Source of the DNA: Acidobacteriaceae bacterium
GTDB lineage: Bacteria > Acidobacteriota > Terriglobia > Terriglobales > Acidobacteriaceae
Assembly: GCA_031296325.1 (NCBI GenBank)
Contig: JARLFY010000012.1
Location: 1 to 64,000 of the forward strand
Reading direction: 5' to 3'
DNA: 64,000 bases
Shown here: positions 13,542 to 23,050 of the stretch, piece by piece
Position numbering within the stretch: the first letter of the stretch is position 1
How the letters are laid out: every line of letters begins with the position of its first letter
The notes under the pieces: generated by a model
Seen by the model: only the letters and a program-made list of their open reading frames with translations
Told to the model about the DNA's origin: nothing
Database searches by the model: none
Made by a program: the position numbers and the translations under genes

Positions 13542-14722
13542 ACTTAAAGTTGGATCAACTTGATCAGATCTTTGTAATCCTCAATAATTGGCTACTCGGC
13601 TACCTTCCTCCGGTCGTTCGCCCGCTCTGCTCGTCGATCCTGGCGATCGCGCTGATTCTTGTCACCTTCGCCCTGCTCTTCGCCATCACCACGGTTCTAG
13701 AGCGCAAGGGGCTGGGACGCATTCAGAATCGTTTTGGTCCGAACCGCGTCGGACCCTGCGGCTTTCTTCAGCCCATTGCCGACGGAATCAAGTCGCTTAC
13801 CAAGGAAGACATCGTCCCCAACCCGGCGGATCATGTCGTGCATTTTCTGGCTCCGGTTCTTCTGGTTGCGGCAGCGTTTATGGCCTATGCAGTTCTGCCG
13901 ATCGGTAGAAACATGATTCTCGTCGACATGAACGCCGGAGTCCTCTATTTCTTTGCCATCGGCTCGTTGATGGAACTAGCTGTCTTCATGGCGGGCTGGT
14001 CCAGCCGCAGCAAGTATTCCCTGTTGGGAGCCATGCGCGCCATCGCGCAGATGATTAGCTACGAGGTTCCGTTGGTTCTGGCCTCCATCGTCGTCATCAT
14101 GCAGTCCGGCTCGCTCTCCACTGTGTCCATCGTCAATATGCAGGCGACCTATACTGGCATCTGGCCGCACTGGTTTGTCTTCACGCCCTGGGGATTTGCC
14201 GGATTCGCTCTCTTCATGATCGCAGCCACAGCCGAATCCAACCGTTCTCCCTTCGATCTTCCCGAAGGCGAGTCCGAGATTATCGCTGGCTACTATACGG
14301 AATATTCCGGCTTCAAATTCGCCCTATTTTTTCTCGGGGAATACATTGGGATGTTCGCCACCAGCGCCATGGCAATCACCCTATTTCTCGGCGGATGGTC
14401 GGCTCCATTCTCCTTTCTTACTTGGATTCCCTCTTATTTCTGGTTTTTTGCCAAACTACTGACAATCATTCTCACCTTCATCTGGGTTCGCGGAACGCTG
14501 CCTCGCCTGCGCATGGATCAACTGATGAATCTGGCGTGGGAGTTCATGCTCCCCATGACGCTGCTCAATCTGTTGACCGCCGGGGTATGGCACTTTATGC
14601 CTGCCGGAGCGTTGCGCTGGCTGATATGCGGAGCCATGGTCGTTGTTCCCTGTATCCTTCTCAGTCGCGGGCTCAAACAAAGGAAGAAATTCCAGGTTCG
14701 AAAGTATCGTTTTTCCGAGTAA
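13538..14722 (+). CDS. nuoH: NADH-quinone oxidoreductase subunit H
   Basis: ERKGLGRIQNRFGPNRVGPCGFLQPIADGIKSLTKED; NRSPFDLPEGESEIIAGYYTEYSG. Confidence 0.97.
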   Translation: MNLKLDQLDQIFVILNNWLLGYLPPVVRPLCSSILAIALILVTFALLFAITTVLERKGLGRIQNRFGPNRVGPCGFLQPIADGIKSLTKEDIVPNPADHVVHFLAPVLLVAAAFMAYAVLPIGRNMILVDMNAGVLYFFAIGSLMELAVFMAGWSSRSKYSLLGAMRAIAQMISYEVPLVLASIVVIMQSGSLSTVSIVNMQATYTGIWPHWFVFTPWGFAGFALFMIAATAESNRSPFDLPEGESEIIAGYYTEYSGFKFALFFLGEYIGMFATSAMAITLFLGGWSAPFSFLTWIPSYFWFFAKLLTIILTFIWVRGTLPRLRMDQLMNLAWEFMLPMTLLNLLTAGVWHFMPAGALRWLICGAMVVVPCILLSRGLKQRKKFQVRKYRFSE

Positions 14723-14784
14723 TCTTATTCTCGGTTTTATTAATTGAAATATAAATTAGCGGCTCCAATTACTGAGTTATCCAG

Positions 14785-15285
14785 ATGAACGTATCTTTTA
14801 TTCTTCTCGCCATTATTACCGTCGTCGGAACGGCAGCAGCCATGGGCATGCGCAATGCAGTCCACTGCGTGCTTGCGCTGACGGTAGGCCTTGCCGGAGT
14901 TGCGGCTTTGTATCTACAACTCGGCGCACAATTCGTAGGGTTTACCCAGATTATGGTCTACGTCGGAGCGGTAGCAATTCTGGCCGTCTTCGCCATCATG
15001 ATGACCCACAGTCCAGAGCCCGCCAAGCCACCCACCTTCTCTTCTTTCTGGACCGTAGGCAGCGTAGTCGCAGCCTCTGTCTTCGCGGTTCTCGCCTGGG
15101 CGATTCACTCCAGTTCACTTGCAGCGCACACTCTGCCGCCGCAACCCGAGGTCACCGTCCAGCAGATCGGCGACGCGCTGATGCATCGTTTCGTCCTGCC
15201 ACTAGAACTTATGGGTCTGCTATTGACTGCCGCACTCATCGGAGCCGTAGTCATTGCGATGAATCATCGGGAGGAGATCAAGTGA
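14785..15285 (+). CDS. nuoJ: NADH-quinone oxidoreductase subunit J
   Basis: MRNAVHCVLALTVGLAGVAALYLQLGAQFVGFTQIMVYVGAVAILAVFAIMM. Confidence 0.93.
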   Translation: MNVSFILLAIITVVGTAAAMGMRNAVHCVLALTVGLAGVAALYLQLGAQFVGFTQIMVYVGAVAILAVFAIMMTHSPEPAKPPTFSSFWTVGSVVAASVFAVLAWAIHSSSLAAHTLPPQPEVTVQQIGDALMHRFVLPLELMGLLLTAALIGAVVIAMNHREEIK

Positions 15286-15593
15286 ACTCCTTGCAAAACT
15301 ATCTACTTCTTTCTTCGCTGCTTTTTTCCATCGGCCTTGCCGGAGCGCTCATTCGTCGCAATGCAATTCTGGTTCTTATCGGAATTGAACTTATGCTGAA
15401 TGCAGCCAATTTGAATTTGATCGCATTCTGGCGCTTTGGCCCGAATCCCGCAGCCTTGACTGGAATTATGTTCGCCATCTTCTCCATCAGCATAGCCGCA
15501 GCAGAGGCAGCCGTTGGACTAGGAATTATTCTCGCAGCCTATCGTCACTCCAAGACCACAGATCTGGACAGAATGAACTCGTTGCGAGGCTGA
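15282..15593 (+). CDS. nuoK: NADH-quinone oxidoreductase subunit K
   Basis: RRNAILVLIGIELMLNAANLNLIAF; EAAVGLGIILA. Confidence 0.95.
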   Translation: MNSLQNYLLLSSLLFSIGLAGALIRRNAILVLIGIELMLNAANLNLIAFWRFGPNPAALTGIMFAIFSISIAAAEAAVGLGIILAAYRHSKTTDLDRMNSLRG

Positions 15594-15702
15594 TGCAATC
15601 AGGAACTATCGTTCAATTTGAATCAAGAATTAACTATTTATTCGTTACCGCAATTTATCGTAGTTAATATAACCGTTTGATATTTATATCTTCTGAGACT
15701 CA

Positions 15703-17769
15703 ATGACCTGGATCGTTCAAAACCTATGGTTGATTCCCGCGCTGCCGATTCTCGCAGCGGGCATCTCCTCCCTACTGAAGCAGAAGAGCCGCATCTCCGC
15801 CGCGAGCCTTGCCATCGGCTCTATGGCCGTCTCTTTTCTGCTCTCGCTCTGCGCCTTCGCCCATGTGCTTACGAATCACGAAACCGATCAAGTTCTGACC
15901 TACAACTTCGGCTGGTTCCAGTTCGGCAATGAATGGCTCAAGCTCGGCTGGATGCTCGATCCCCTGACCGCCGTGATGTTGGTCATGGTCAGCTTCGTTG
16001 GCCTGCTGATCTTCATCTACAGCACCGGATACATGGAGCACGATGAGAACTTCACGCGCTTCTTCTGTTTCCTCGCACTCTTTGCCGGAGCTATGCTGGG
16101 CGTCGTCATCGCCAACAGCCTTCTGCTGCTCTACATGTGCTGGGAGATCGTCGGACTCACATCCTATCTTCTCATCGGCTTCTGGTACCACAAGCCGGAG
16201 GCCGCCGCCGCCGCCAAGAAAGCCTTCATTACCACGCGCATCGGCGATCTGGGATTTCTTCTCGGCATGGTCTGGCTCTACACCAAGTCCGGCACGTTGC
16301 TCTTCTACGATAACGGCGCGGGCTGCCTCGAACACTCCGCCCTCACTCATCTGGTCGCGCAGACTACCGTCTACGGTCTCAGCATCTCCGCCGCAATCAG
16401 CATTCTCGTCTTCTGCGGAGCCGCCGGAAAGTCTGGCCAGTTCCCCCTTCACGTCTGGCTACCCGACGCGATGGAAGGCCCCACACCGGTCAGCGCACTG
16501 ATCCACGCGGCAACCATGGTCGCCGCCGGAGTCTTCCTCGTCGCTCGCATCTATCCACTGATGAGCGCCCACGCAGGAACATCGCTCTCGCCAACCATCG
16601 CGCTGCAAGTCGTTACATGGATCGGCGCCATCACCGCCCTGTTCGGAGCAACCATCGCCGTCGGGCAGTATGACATTAAACGAATTCTTGCCTACTCCAC
16701 CGTCTCGCAGCTCGGCTATATGATGATGGGTCTGGGCGTAGGCGGCGTAGCCGTCGGCATGTTTCACCTCATCACTCACGCCTTCTTCAAGGCTCTGCTA
16801 TTCCTCGGCGCAGGCTCGGTCATCCACGGCTGCCACGAAGAACAAGACATCCGCCGCATGGGTGGTTTGCGCAAGTTTATGCCGATAACATTCGCCGCGT
16901 ATACCGTGGGAATGCTGGCGCTCTGTGGATTTCCCTTCTTCTTCTCCGGCTTCTGGAGCAAGGACGCAATCCTGCACGCCGCACATAACTGGAGCATCTC
17001 GCAGGCTCCGTACTACATGGGTGCGATCGGCGCACTACTCACAGCCTTCTACATGACGCGCCAGATGTACTACGTCTACGCAGGCAGCTCGCGCCTGTCC
17101 GATGCGAGCGACGATTCGAGCCATGTCGCGCACCGCGATCCGCATGAGAGTCCAGCCGTAATGACCGCGCCGCTGGTTATTTTAGCCACTTGCGCCGTCC
17201 TACTCGGCTTTGTCGGAACGCCTGCATGGCCATGGTTTCAATCCTTCCTCGAAGGCAACCAAGCCAACTTCACTCTGGCTGCGTTTTCTGAAGCAGGAAT
17301 TATTCCCGTCATGCTCTCTTCTTCTCTGCTGGTATTTATTGGACTAGGTCTAGGCTGGTTCTTCTACGGACGCACTCCAATTACAAGCGCCAGCGCTCCC
17401 GATAATCTAGGCAAACTACAGCCGCAGATTTATTCCACGCTGAACCGCGCCTACTTCGTAGACGCAATCTATGGCGCGACCATTATTCGTCTGAATACAG
17501 CTTGGTCGATCCTATGCGACTGGATGGATCGCTGGGTCTGGAACGGAGCCGTGCAAGCAGTCTCCTATCTTGTATTAGCCTTCGCATGGCTGGATCATTT
17601 CATCGATACCTATATCGTCAATAGCAGCTTCGATGGAGGTTGCGAGGGCGTCTCACGCAGCGGACTGCTTCTCGGCCTGCTACAAGCTGGCCGCGTGCAG
17701 AACTACATGCGAGTCATCGGCTGCGCACTCGTCGCGCTGACAATATTCCTACTTTGGGGAGCTAAATAA
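15703..17769 (+). CDS. nuoL: NADH-quinone oxidoreductase subunit L with extended C-terminal lateral-helix region
   Basis: 688 aa; YMCWEIVGLTSYLLIGFWYHKPEAA, GKSGQFPLHVWLPDAMEGPTPVSALIHAATMV. Confidence 0.96.
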   Translation: MTWIVQNLWLIPALPILAAGISSLLKQKSRISAASLAIGSMAVSFLLSLCAFAHVLTNHETDQVLTYNFGWFQFGNEWLKLGWMLDPLTAVMLVMVSFVGLLIFIYSTGYMEHDENFTRFFCFLALFAGAMLGVVIANSLLLLYMCWEIVGLTSYLLIGFWYHKPEAAAAAKKAFITTRIGDLGFLLGMVWLYTKSGTLLFYDNGAGCLEHSALTHLVAQTTVYGLSISAAISILVFCGAAGKSGQFPLHVWLPDAMEGPTPVSALIHAATMVAAGVFLVARIYPLMSAHAGTSLSPTIALQVVTWIGAITALFGATIAVGQYDIKRILAYSTVSQLGYMMMGLGVGGVAVGMFHLITHAFFKALLFLGAGSVIHGCHEEQDIRRMGGLRKFMPITFAAYTVGMLALCGFPFFFSGFWSKDAILHAAHNWSISQAPYYMGAIGALLTAFYMTRQMYYVYAGSSRLSDASDDSSHVAHRDPHESPAVMTAPLVILATCAVLLGFVGTPAWPWFQSFLEGNQANFTLAAFSEAGIIPVMLSSSLLVFIGLGLGWFFYGRTPITSASAPDNLGKLQPQIYSTLNRAYFVDAIYGATIIRLNTAWSILCDWMDRWVWNGAVQAVSYLVLAFAWLDHFIDTYIVNSSFDGGCEGVSRSGLLLGLLQAGRVQNYMRVIGCALVALTIFLLWGAK

Positions 17770-19325
17770 TGACAAACTTCCCGTGGATCACAGCCCTCAC
17801 CGTACTTCCCGTTGCAGGCGCACTCCTCGTTCTAGTATTGGGCGAGCGCAACAAGAATCTATCCCGATGGACAGCGCTAACCTTCAGCTTTATCGCACTA
17901 GCACTAACTCTGATTCTGTGGCATAGCTTCGATAAAACCTCTGGCGCGCTGCAATTTCAAGAGTGGCATAACTGGGTGCCCGCCTTTGGGATTCAGTACC
18001 ACGTCGGAATCGACGGTCTGGGTCTGTTGATGTTATTGTTGACGTCAATCGTAGTTCCAATCGGAATGACCGCCTCATCGCAGATTCAAGAGCGAACTTC
18101 GGTGTATTATTCACTGATTCTGCTGCTACAGTCCTGCCTATTTGGAACCTTTACCGCGCTGAATTTCTTCCACTGGTTCCTCTTCTGGGAGCTAAGCCTG
18201 ATTCCCGCCTTCTTCCTTATCAAAGTATGGGGAGGATCGCGCAGCACCAAGGCCGCAACCCAGTTTTTGGTTTACACCATGGTCGGCGGCGTCGGATTAC
18301 TTTTATCCTTTCTGGCAATTTTTCTAGCTACCCATAAATCCGACTTTATCGATCTGGCTGCACTGGCGCAGAGCGGACAGCTAATGCCTGCTGTAATCGA
18401 CAAACTGGCATGGCACCACATCACCCCGCAGCATCTCGCGTTGCTTTTGTTTGCCGGAGCCTTTCTGGGCTTTGCCGTAAAGGTTCCCGTCTTCCCTTTC
18501 CACACATGGCTACCCGCCGCCTATTCCGAGGCTCCCACCGGAACCACCATTCTGCTTACCGGAGCGATGTCGAAGATGGGCCTCTACGGCTTCCTTCGCA
18601 TTCTGCTTCCCATCTTCTGGCCGCAGATGCAGCTAGTCCTAACGCCCCTGTTGTGGCTGTCGGTAGCGACAATCGTCTTCTCCGCCTATGCCGCCCTCGC
18701 GCAAAAAGATCTCAAAAAAATATTAGCCTACTCCTCGATTAATCATCTTGGATATTGCCTGCTGGCGATCTTTGCCGTAGTAAAGTTCACCGGAGCAGAC
18801 ACATACCTAACCGCCGAGAAATATGCCGCAATGAATGGCGTATTTCTCCAGATGTTCAATCACGCGCTGACCGCCTCAGCTTTATTTTGGTTCGTAGCTC
18901 TCTTGGAAAAACGCAGCGGCGGTTTACGCGGCCTCAACGACTTCGGAGGTCTTCGCAAGATCGTTCCCGTCTTCGCAGGTCTAATGGGCATCGCACTCTT
19001 CTCATCGCTAGGCCTGCCCGGACTCAACGGATTCATCGGCGAGTTTCTGATCTTCAAGGGAACCTTCCCTCTTACAACCTGGGCCTCGTCGCTCGCAGTT
19101 CTCGGCCTTCTGGTTTCTGCACTCTTTATTCTTGGAATAATTCAACGTGTATTTTCCGGACCGCTCAACGATAAATGGCTCAGTCTTCCTGACCTATCGA
19201 CCAGCGAGCGAGTAGCTTTGGTTCCCGCAATTGGTCTTATGTTTGCATTAGGCCTTTATCCCCAACTGATTCTCGCATTCGTCAATTCGACTGCGATCCA
19301 GATGGTGCAACATCTAAAGTTTTGA
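17769..19325 (+). CDS. nuoM: NADH-quinone oxidoreductase subunit M, copy 1
   Basis: LFWELSLIPAFFLIKVWGG, GFAVKVPVFPFHTWLPAAYSEAPTGTTILLTGAMSKMG. Confidence 0.95.
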   Translation: MTNFPWITALTVLPVAGALLVLVLGERNKNLSRWTALTFSFIALALTLILWHSFDKTSGALQFQEWHNWVPAFGIQYHVGIDGLGLLMLLLTSIVVPIGMTASSQIQERTSVYYSLILLLQSCLFGTFTALNFFHWFLFWELSLIPAFFLIKVWGGSRSTKAATQFLVYTMVGGVGLLLSFLAIFLATHKSDFIDLAALAQSGQLMPAVIDKLAWHHITPQHLALLLFAGAFLGFAVKVPVFPFHTWLPAAYSEAPTGTTILLTGAMSKMGLYGFLRILLPIFWPQMQLVLTPLLWLSVATIVFSAYAALAQKDLKKILAYSSINHLGYCLLAIFAVVKFTGADTYLTAEKYAAMNGVFLQMFNHALTASALFWFVALLEKRSGGLRGLNDFGGLRKIVPVFAGLMGIALFSSLGLPGLNGFIGEFLIFKGTFPLTTWASSLAVLGLLVSALFILGIIQRVFSGPLNDKWLSLPDLSTSERVALVPAIGLMFALGLYPQLILAFVNSTAIQMVQHLKF

Positions 19326-20863
19326 TTATTGCTGAAAATGGTGTTTTGAATATGCTTGCAGGTACGATCTATATCTCATTTCTCGGAGCGGCTGGCCTAC
19401 TCCTGCTCCCCAAGGGCAGCGTGACAGCAGCGCGCATCCTTGCGCTGCTAACGGCCATCGCAGGCTTCGCTCTTGCGCTGACCTCCTTCGTGCATCACCG
19501 ATCCGGCGAACTATTTACCGTTACGCGCGTGCCATGGATTCCCACCCTAGGCATTGAATATCATCTTGCCGCTGACGGCATCAGCCTCACGATGATTCTG
19601 CTTACGGGAATTATTGCCATCACCGGAATTCTTTTTTCGTGGAATATCGTAGAACGCACCAAGGAATTCTTTGCCTTCTACCTACTCCTGATCGGAGCAG
19701 TCTACGGGGTATTTCTCAGCTACGATCTATTTCTTCTCTTCGTCTTCTATGAAATAGTAATTATTCCGAAGTATTTCCTGATCGCCATCTGGGGATCGAC
19801 GCGTCGTGAGTATGGCGCAATGAAGCTGGCTATCTACTCCTTCGTCGGCAGCACGATGGTTCTGATCGGACTTATCGCAGCCTATGTAGTAGCCGGATCC
19901 AAAACCACATCCCTCGTTGATCTGGCGCAGTATCCTTTTTCGCTTCACTTCCAGATGCTGGCTTTTCCTCTGGTCTTCGTTGGTTTTGCAATTCTTGCTG
20001 GTCTATGGCCCTTTCACACCTGGGCTCCTACCGGCCACGTCGCTGCACCAACGGCGGCATCCATGTTGCTCGCCGGTGTTGTCATGAAGCTGGGAGCCTA
20101 TGGCTGCCTGCGCGTCGCCATGACGCTCTTCCCTCTCGGCCTCGGCCCTTGGGGCTTCCATGTACTCGGCCTCACCTCCTGGCGCGATGTATTCGCACTG
20201 CTGGCGGTCATCGGAATTATCTACGGAGCATTGGTCGCCTTAGTCCAAAAAGACTTCAAGTTTGTCATCGGATACTCCAGCGTCAGCCACATGGGATTTA
20301 TTCTGCTTGGCCTGATGACCTTGAATCAGATCGGCCTTACCGGCGCAGTCCTACAGATGTTGTCGCATGGACTACTGGCTGGTCTTATGTTCGCCGTCGT
20401 CGGACGTATGGTCTACGCGCGCACGCACACTCGCGAGCTTGCGATTCTTGGTCCCATGAATCTTTGGAAGATCATTCCGTTCGCAGCGGTCACCTTCATT
20501 GTTGCTGGAATGGCCAGCATGGGCCTGCCCGGATTCAGCGGATTCTGGGCGGAGCTAATGATCCTGACAGGCGCTTGGCGCTCCTATCCCGCCTACGCCC
20601 TATGTGTCGGATTCGGCATTATTATTGGCGTAGTCTACATCTGGCGCGCCATGCTAAAGGCCTTCTTCGCAGAGACAGGCGTCGAGTTAACTTCGCCTCA
20701 ACCATCGCTGCCACCGATTACACTTCCCGAGCGTCTCGGCGCAATTATATTAATCGGCGCAAGCATCTTCGTCGGAGTCTGCCCACAGGTGTTCCAAAAT
20801 ATTATTATTCCAGCGTTCAACTCTCCACTGTTTGAAGGTTTGCGCAAAGGGAGTTGGCAATGA
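19322..20863 (+). CDS. nuoM: NADH-quinone oxidoreductase subunit M, copy 2 (TTG start; ATG at 19352 is an alternative)
   Basis: FYEIVIIPKYFLIAIWGS, GFAILAGLWPFHTWAPTGHVAAPTAASMLLAGVVMKLGAYG; follows the first nuoM with a 4-nt overlap. Confidence 0.93.
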   Translation: MIIAENGVLNMLAGTIYISFLGAAGLLLLPKGSVTAARILALLTAIAGFALALTSFVHHRSGELFTVTRVPWIPTLGIEYHLAADGISLTMILLTGIIAITGILFSWNIVERTKEFFAFYLLLIGAVYGVFLSYDLFLLFVFYEIVIIPKYFLIAIWGSTRREYGAMKLAIYSFVGSTMVLIGLIAAYVVAGSKTTSLVDLAQYPFSLHFQMLAFPLVFVGFAILAGLWPFHTWAPTGHVAAPTAASMLLAGVVMKLGAYGCLRVAMTLFPLGLGPWGFHVLGLTSWRDVFALLAVIGIIYGALVALVQKDFKFVIGYSSVSHMGFILLGLMTLNQIGLTGAVLQMLSHGLLAGLMFAVVGRMVYARTHTRELAILGPMNLWKIIPFAAVTFIVAGMASMGLPGFSGFWAELMILTGAWRSYPAYALCVGFGIIIGVVYIWRAMLKAFFAETGVELTSPQPSLPPITLPERLGAIILIGASIFVGVCPQVFQNIIIPAFNSPLFEGLRKGSWQ

Positions 20864-22356
20864 CATCAATCAACTATGCGCAACTACTGCGACTCGCGCT
20901 GCCTGAAGTCATCGTCGTAGCCACGGCGCTGCTCGTAATGGCGACCGATCTTCTAGTCCTACGTCGATGCAAGACGCGAGTCCGATTCGCCGTTGCCGCC
21001 GGATTAGCCTCCCTCGGCTGTGCGGGAGCCATCGTGCGCATTTTTTACGCGCCCGAAGTTGCAAATATTCTCGACGGAATCCTGATTGCGAATCCTCTGA
21101 TCCATTTGGTTCAGACCGCCCTGCTGTTGCTTACAATATTTGCCCTTCTCATTTCGGTCGATTCAACCTTCACGGAACACGTCGGCGAATTCATTCTGCT
21201 GATTTTGATTGCAACCGCAGGAATGATGTTTCTAGTCGGAACGCAAGATCTTCTAGTCATTTTCATCTCTCTGGAGTTATTGAGCCTCTCGCTTTATATT
21301 CTTGCCGCATTCAATAAACGCAGCGCACAGTCCTGGGAGGCCGCGCTAAAATACTTCCTCTTCGGAGGAATGTCGGCCGCGTTCTTGCTCTTTGGATTCA
21401 GCCTGCTCTACGGCCTATCGAACTCCACCAGCCTGCCTCAGATTGCCGCTGCGATTCACGGCCCGTCGCTCAATCCACTGCTGGTAATCGCTATCGTGAC
21501 AACCGCAATCGGGCTTGGCTTCAAGGTTGCAGCCGTTCCCTTCCACTTCTGGGCACCGGACGTCTATCAGGAAGCGCCCGCTCCCAGTGCAGCTTTTATT
21601 GCATCGGGGTCCAAGGTCGCCAGCTTTTTTATCTTCTTTCAGATAATGACTCTGGGCTTTGCAGGCGCCGCAGGAACCGCCGCATTCACGCATCTCGTCC
21701 GCGGGTGGGTTCCGGTACTGGCTTTGATGGCCACAGCCTCAATGTTGCTTGGGAACCTAGTCGCCATCGCGCAAACCAGCCTGCGCCGACTGCTTGCCTA
21801 CTCTGCAATCGCACATGCGGGCTACATGCTTCTCGCAATTGTGGCACACACACAGCAGAGTCTCACGGCTCTCATTTATTATGTCGTAACCTATGCGCTG
21901 GCAACGATCGGAGCTTTCGCAGTTATTTCGGTTGTTGAAGAACAGACTGGAAGCGATGATCTCTCGAACTTCAACGGCATCTGTAGACAGGCTCCGGTAC
22001 TTTCCTTCTGTCTGGCGATCTTTATCTTATCGCTGGCAGGAATCCCGCCGCTCGCTGGATTCTTCGGAAAGTTCTTTCTATTTGTAACGGTACTAGGTGC
22101 AACCTCAGGATCCATGAATCTTCTATGGCTGATTGTTCTAGCCTTAGCCATGAGTGCCGTTTCACTTTACTACTACCTGCGCATTCTCAAACGGGTCTAC
22201 GTCGCGCCTCTCGCTGCTGATGCAAAGGAAATCCATCCCCCGATTGTCACTCAGCTTCTCTTGCTTCTATTAGCTGCTGCGGTTGTAGCGCTTGGCTGCG
22301 ATCCGCAACTATTCCTGCGACACATCACGGCTGCGATTCAATCCTCCATCCTATAG
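20854..22356 (+). CDS. nuoN: NADH-quinone oxidoreductase subunit N
   Basis: LELLSLSLYILAAFNKRSAQSWEAALKYFLFGGMSAAFLLFG; GFKVAAVPFHFWAPDVYQEAPAPSAAFIASGSKVA. Confidence 0.95.
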   Translation: MAMTSINYAQLLRLALPEVIVVATALLVMATDLLVLRRCKTRVRFAVAAGLASLGCAGAIVRIFYAPEVANILDGILIANPLIHLVQTALLLLTIFALLISVDSTFTEHVGEFILLILIATAGMMFLVGTQDLLVIFISLELLSLSLYILAAFNKRSAQSWEAALKYFLFGGMSAAFLLFGFSLLYGLSNSTSLPQIAAAIHGPSLNPLLVIAIVTTAIGLGFKVAAVPFHFWAPDVYQEAPAPSAAFIASGSKVASFFIFFQIMTLGFAGAAGTAAFTHLVRGWVPVLALMATASMLLGNLVAIAQTSLRRLLAYSAIAHAGYMLLAIVAHTQQSLTALIYYVVTYALATIGAFAVISVVEEQTGSDDLSNFNGICRQAPVLSFCLAIFILSLAGIPPLAGFFGKFFLFVTVLGATSGSMNLLWLIVLALAMSAVSLYYYLRILKRVYVAPLAADAKEIHPPIVTQLLLLLLAAAVVALGCDPQLFLRHITAAIQSSIL

Positions 22357-22431
22357 TTTCGCGATAAGGATGAATATGTTCAGACAATGACATAATTGCA
22401 ATGTCTGTTATGACTTTCTATAGAGCCAGAG

Positions 22432-22785
22432 TCACTTCGTCAGAATCGGCTCGCCCAGGTCTGCCGTGGCGGGCTTGGACGGATCTTCGACGACCATTGG
22501 CTTCTGGCTTTTGTAGTCGGAGAAGTGGACGACGTTGTCGTAGGCGTCCTTGATCAGATCCTGAAGGGGAATGACGCTGCCGTTTACGCGCTGCTCGTCG
22601 AGAAGGTCGAGATCCACGTCGGCAACGATCATCTGCTCCTGATTGATGGTTCCTTCAGCGGCGATGCCGTCTCGGGCAAAGAAGTAATCCGAGGGGGTGA
22701 GGATGGCGGCTAGTCCGTAGTTGGCCGCCATGTACGGAACCAGCGGGAGTCTACGGCAAGCCCCAAGGGGAGGTTCCTCAAAGTA
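22432..22785 (-). pseudogene. C-terminal remnant of a carbon-nitrogen hydrolase (nitrilase-like) protein
   Basis: ...LPLVPYMAANYGLAAILTPSDYFFARDGIAAEGTINQEQMIVADVDLDLLDEQRVNGSVIPLQDLI; N-terminal catalytic part absent; in-frame TGA just upstream; repeat-rich DNA begins within ~130 bp. Confidence 0.6.
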
Positions 22786-22937
22786 TCAATTTGCTGCTGT
22801 CAGTCTATGGGCCAACTGTGAATAGAAGATTGACGCGTTGCCAATCATTGGCAATACCATGAGTCTGGTGTTCTGAGTCAGTAGTCCGTTGAAGTTATAG
22901 GTCGGGCCTTCAGCCCTTGTTCGTCGTTCCGTGCGCA

Positions 22938-22982
22938 CCCCTAGGCCTTCGGCCTAGGCTGGTATAGAACGGGCCTTTGGCC
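22938..22982. repeat. 45-bp hairpin repeat, copy 1 (identical copy at 61386-61430)
   Basis: CCCTAGGCCTTCGGCCTAGGCTGGTATAGAACGGGCCTTTGGCCC; perfect stem CCTAGGCC-TTC-GGCCTAGG plus GGGCC-TTT-GGCCC. Confidence 0.9.
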
Positions 22983-23050
22983 CTTTGGTTTAGCTCCAAT
23001 GGCCCTTGGCTTTATGCAACTAACTTTAGACTCAGGACGCTAGGAATTTA

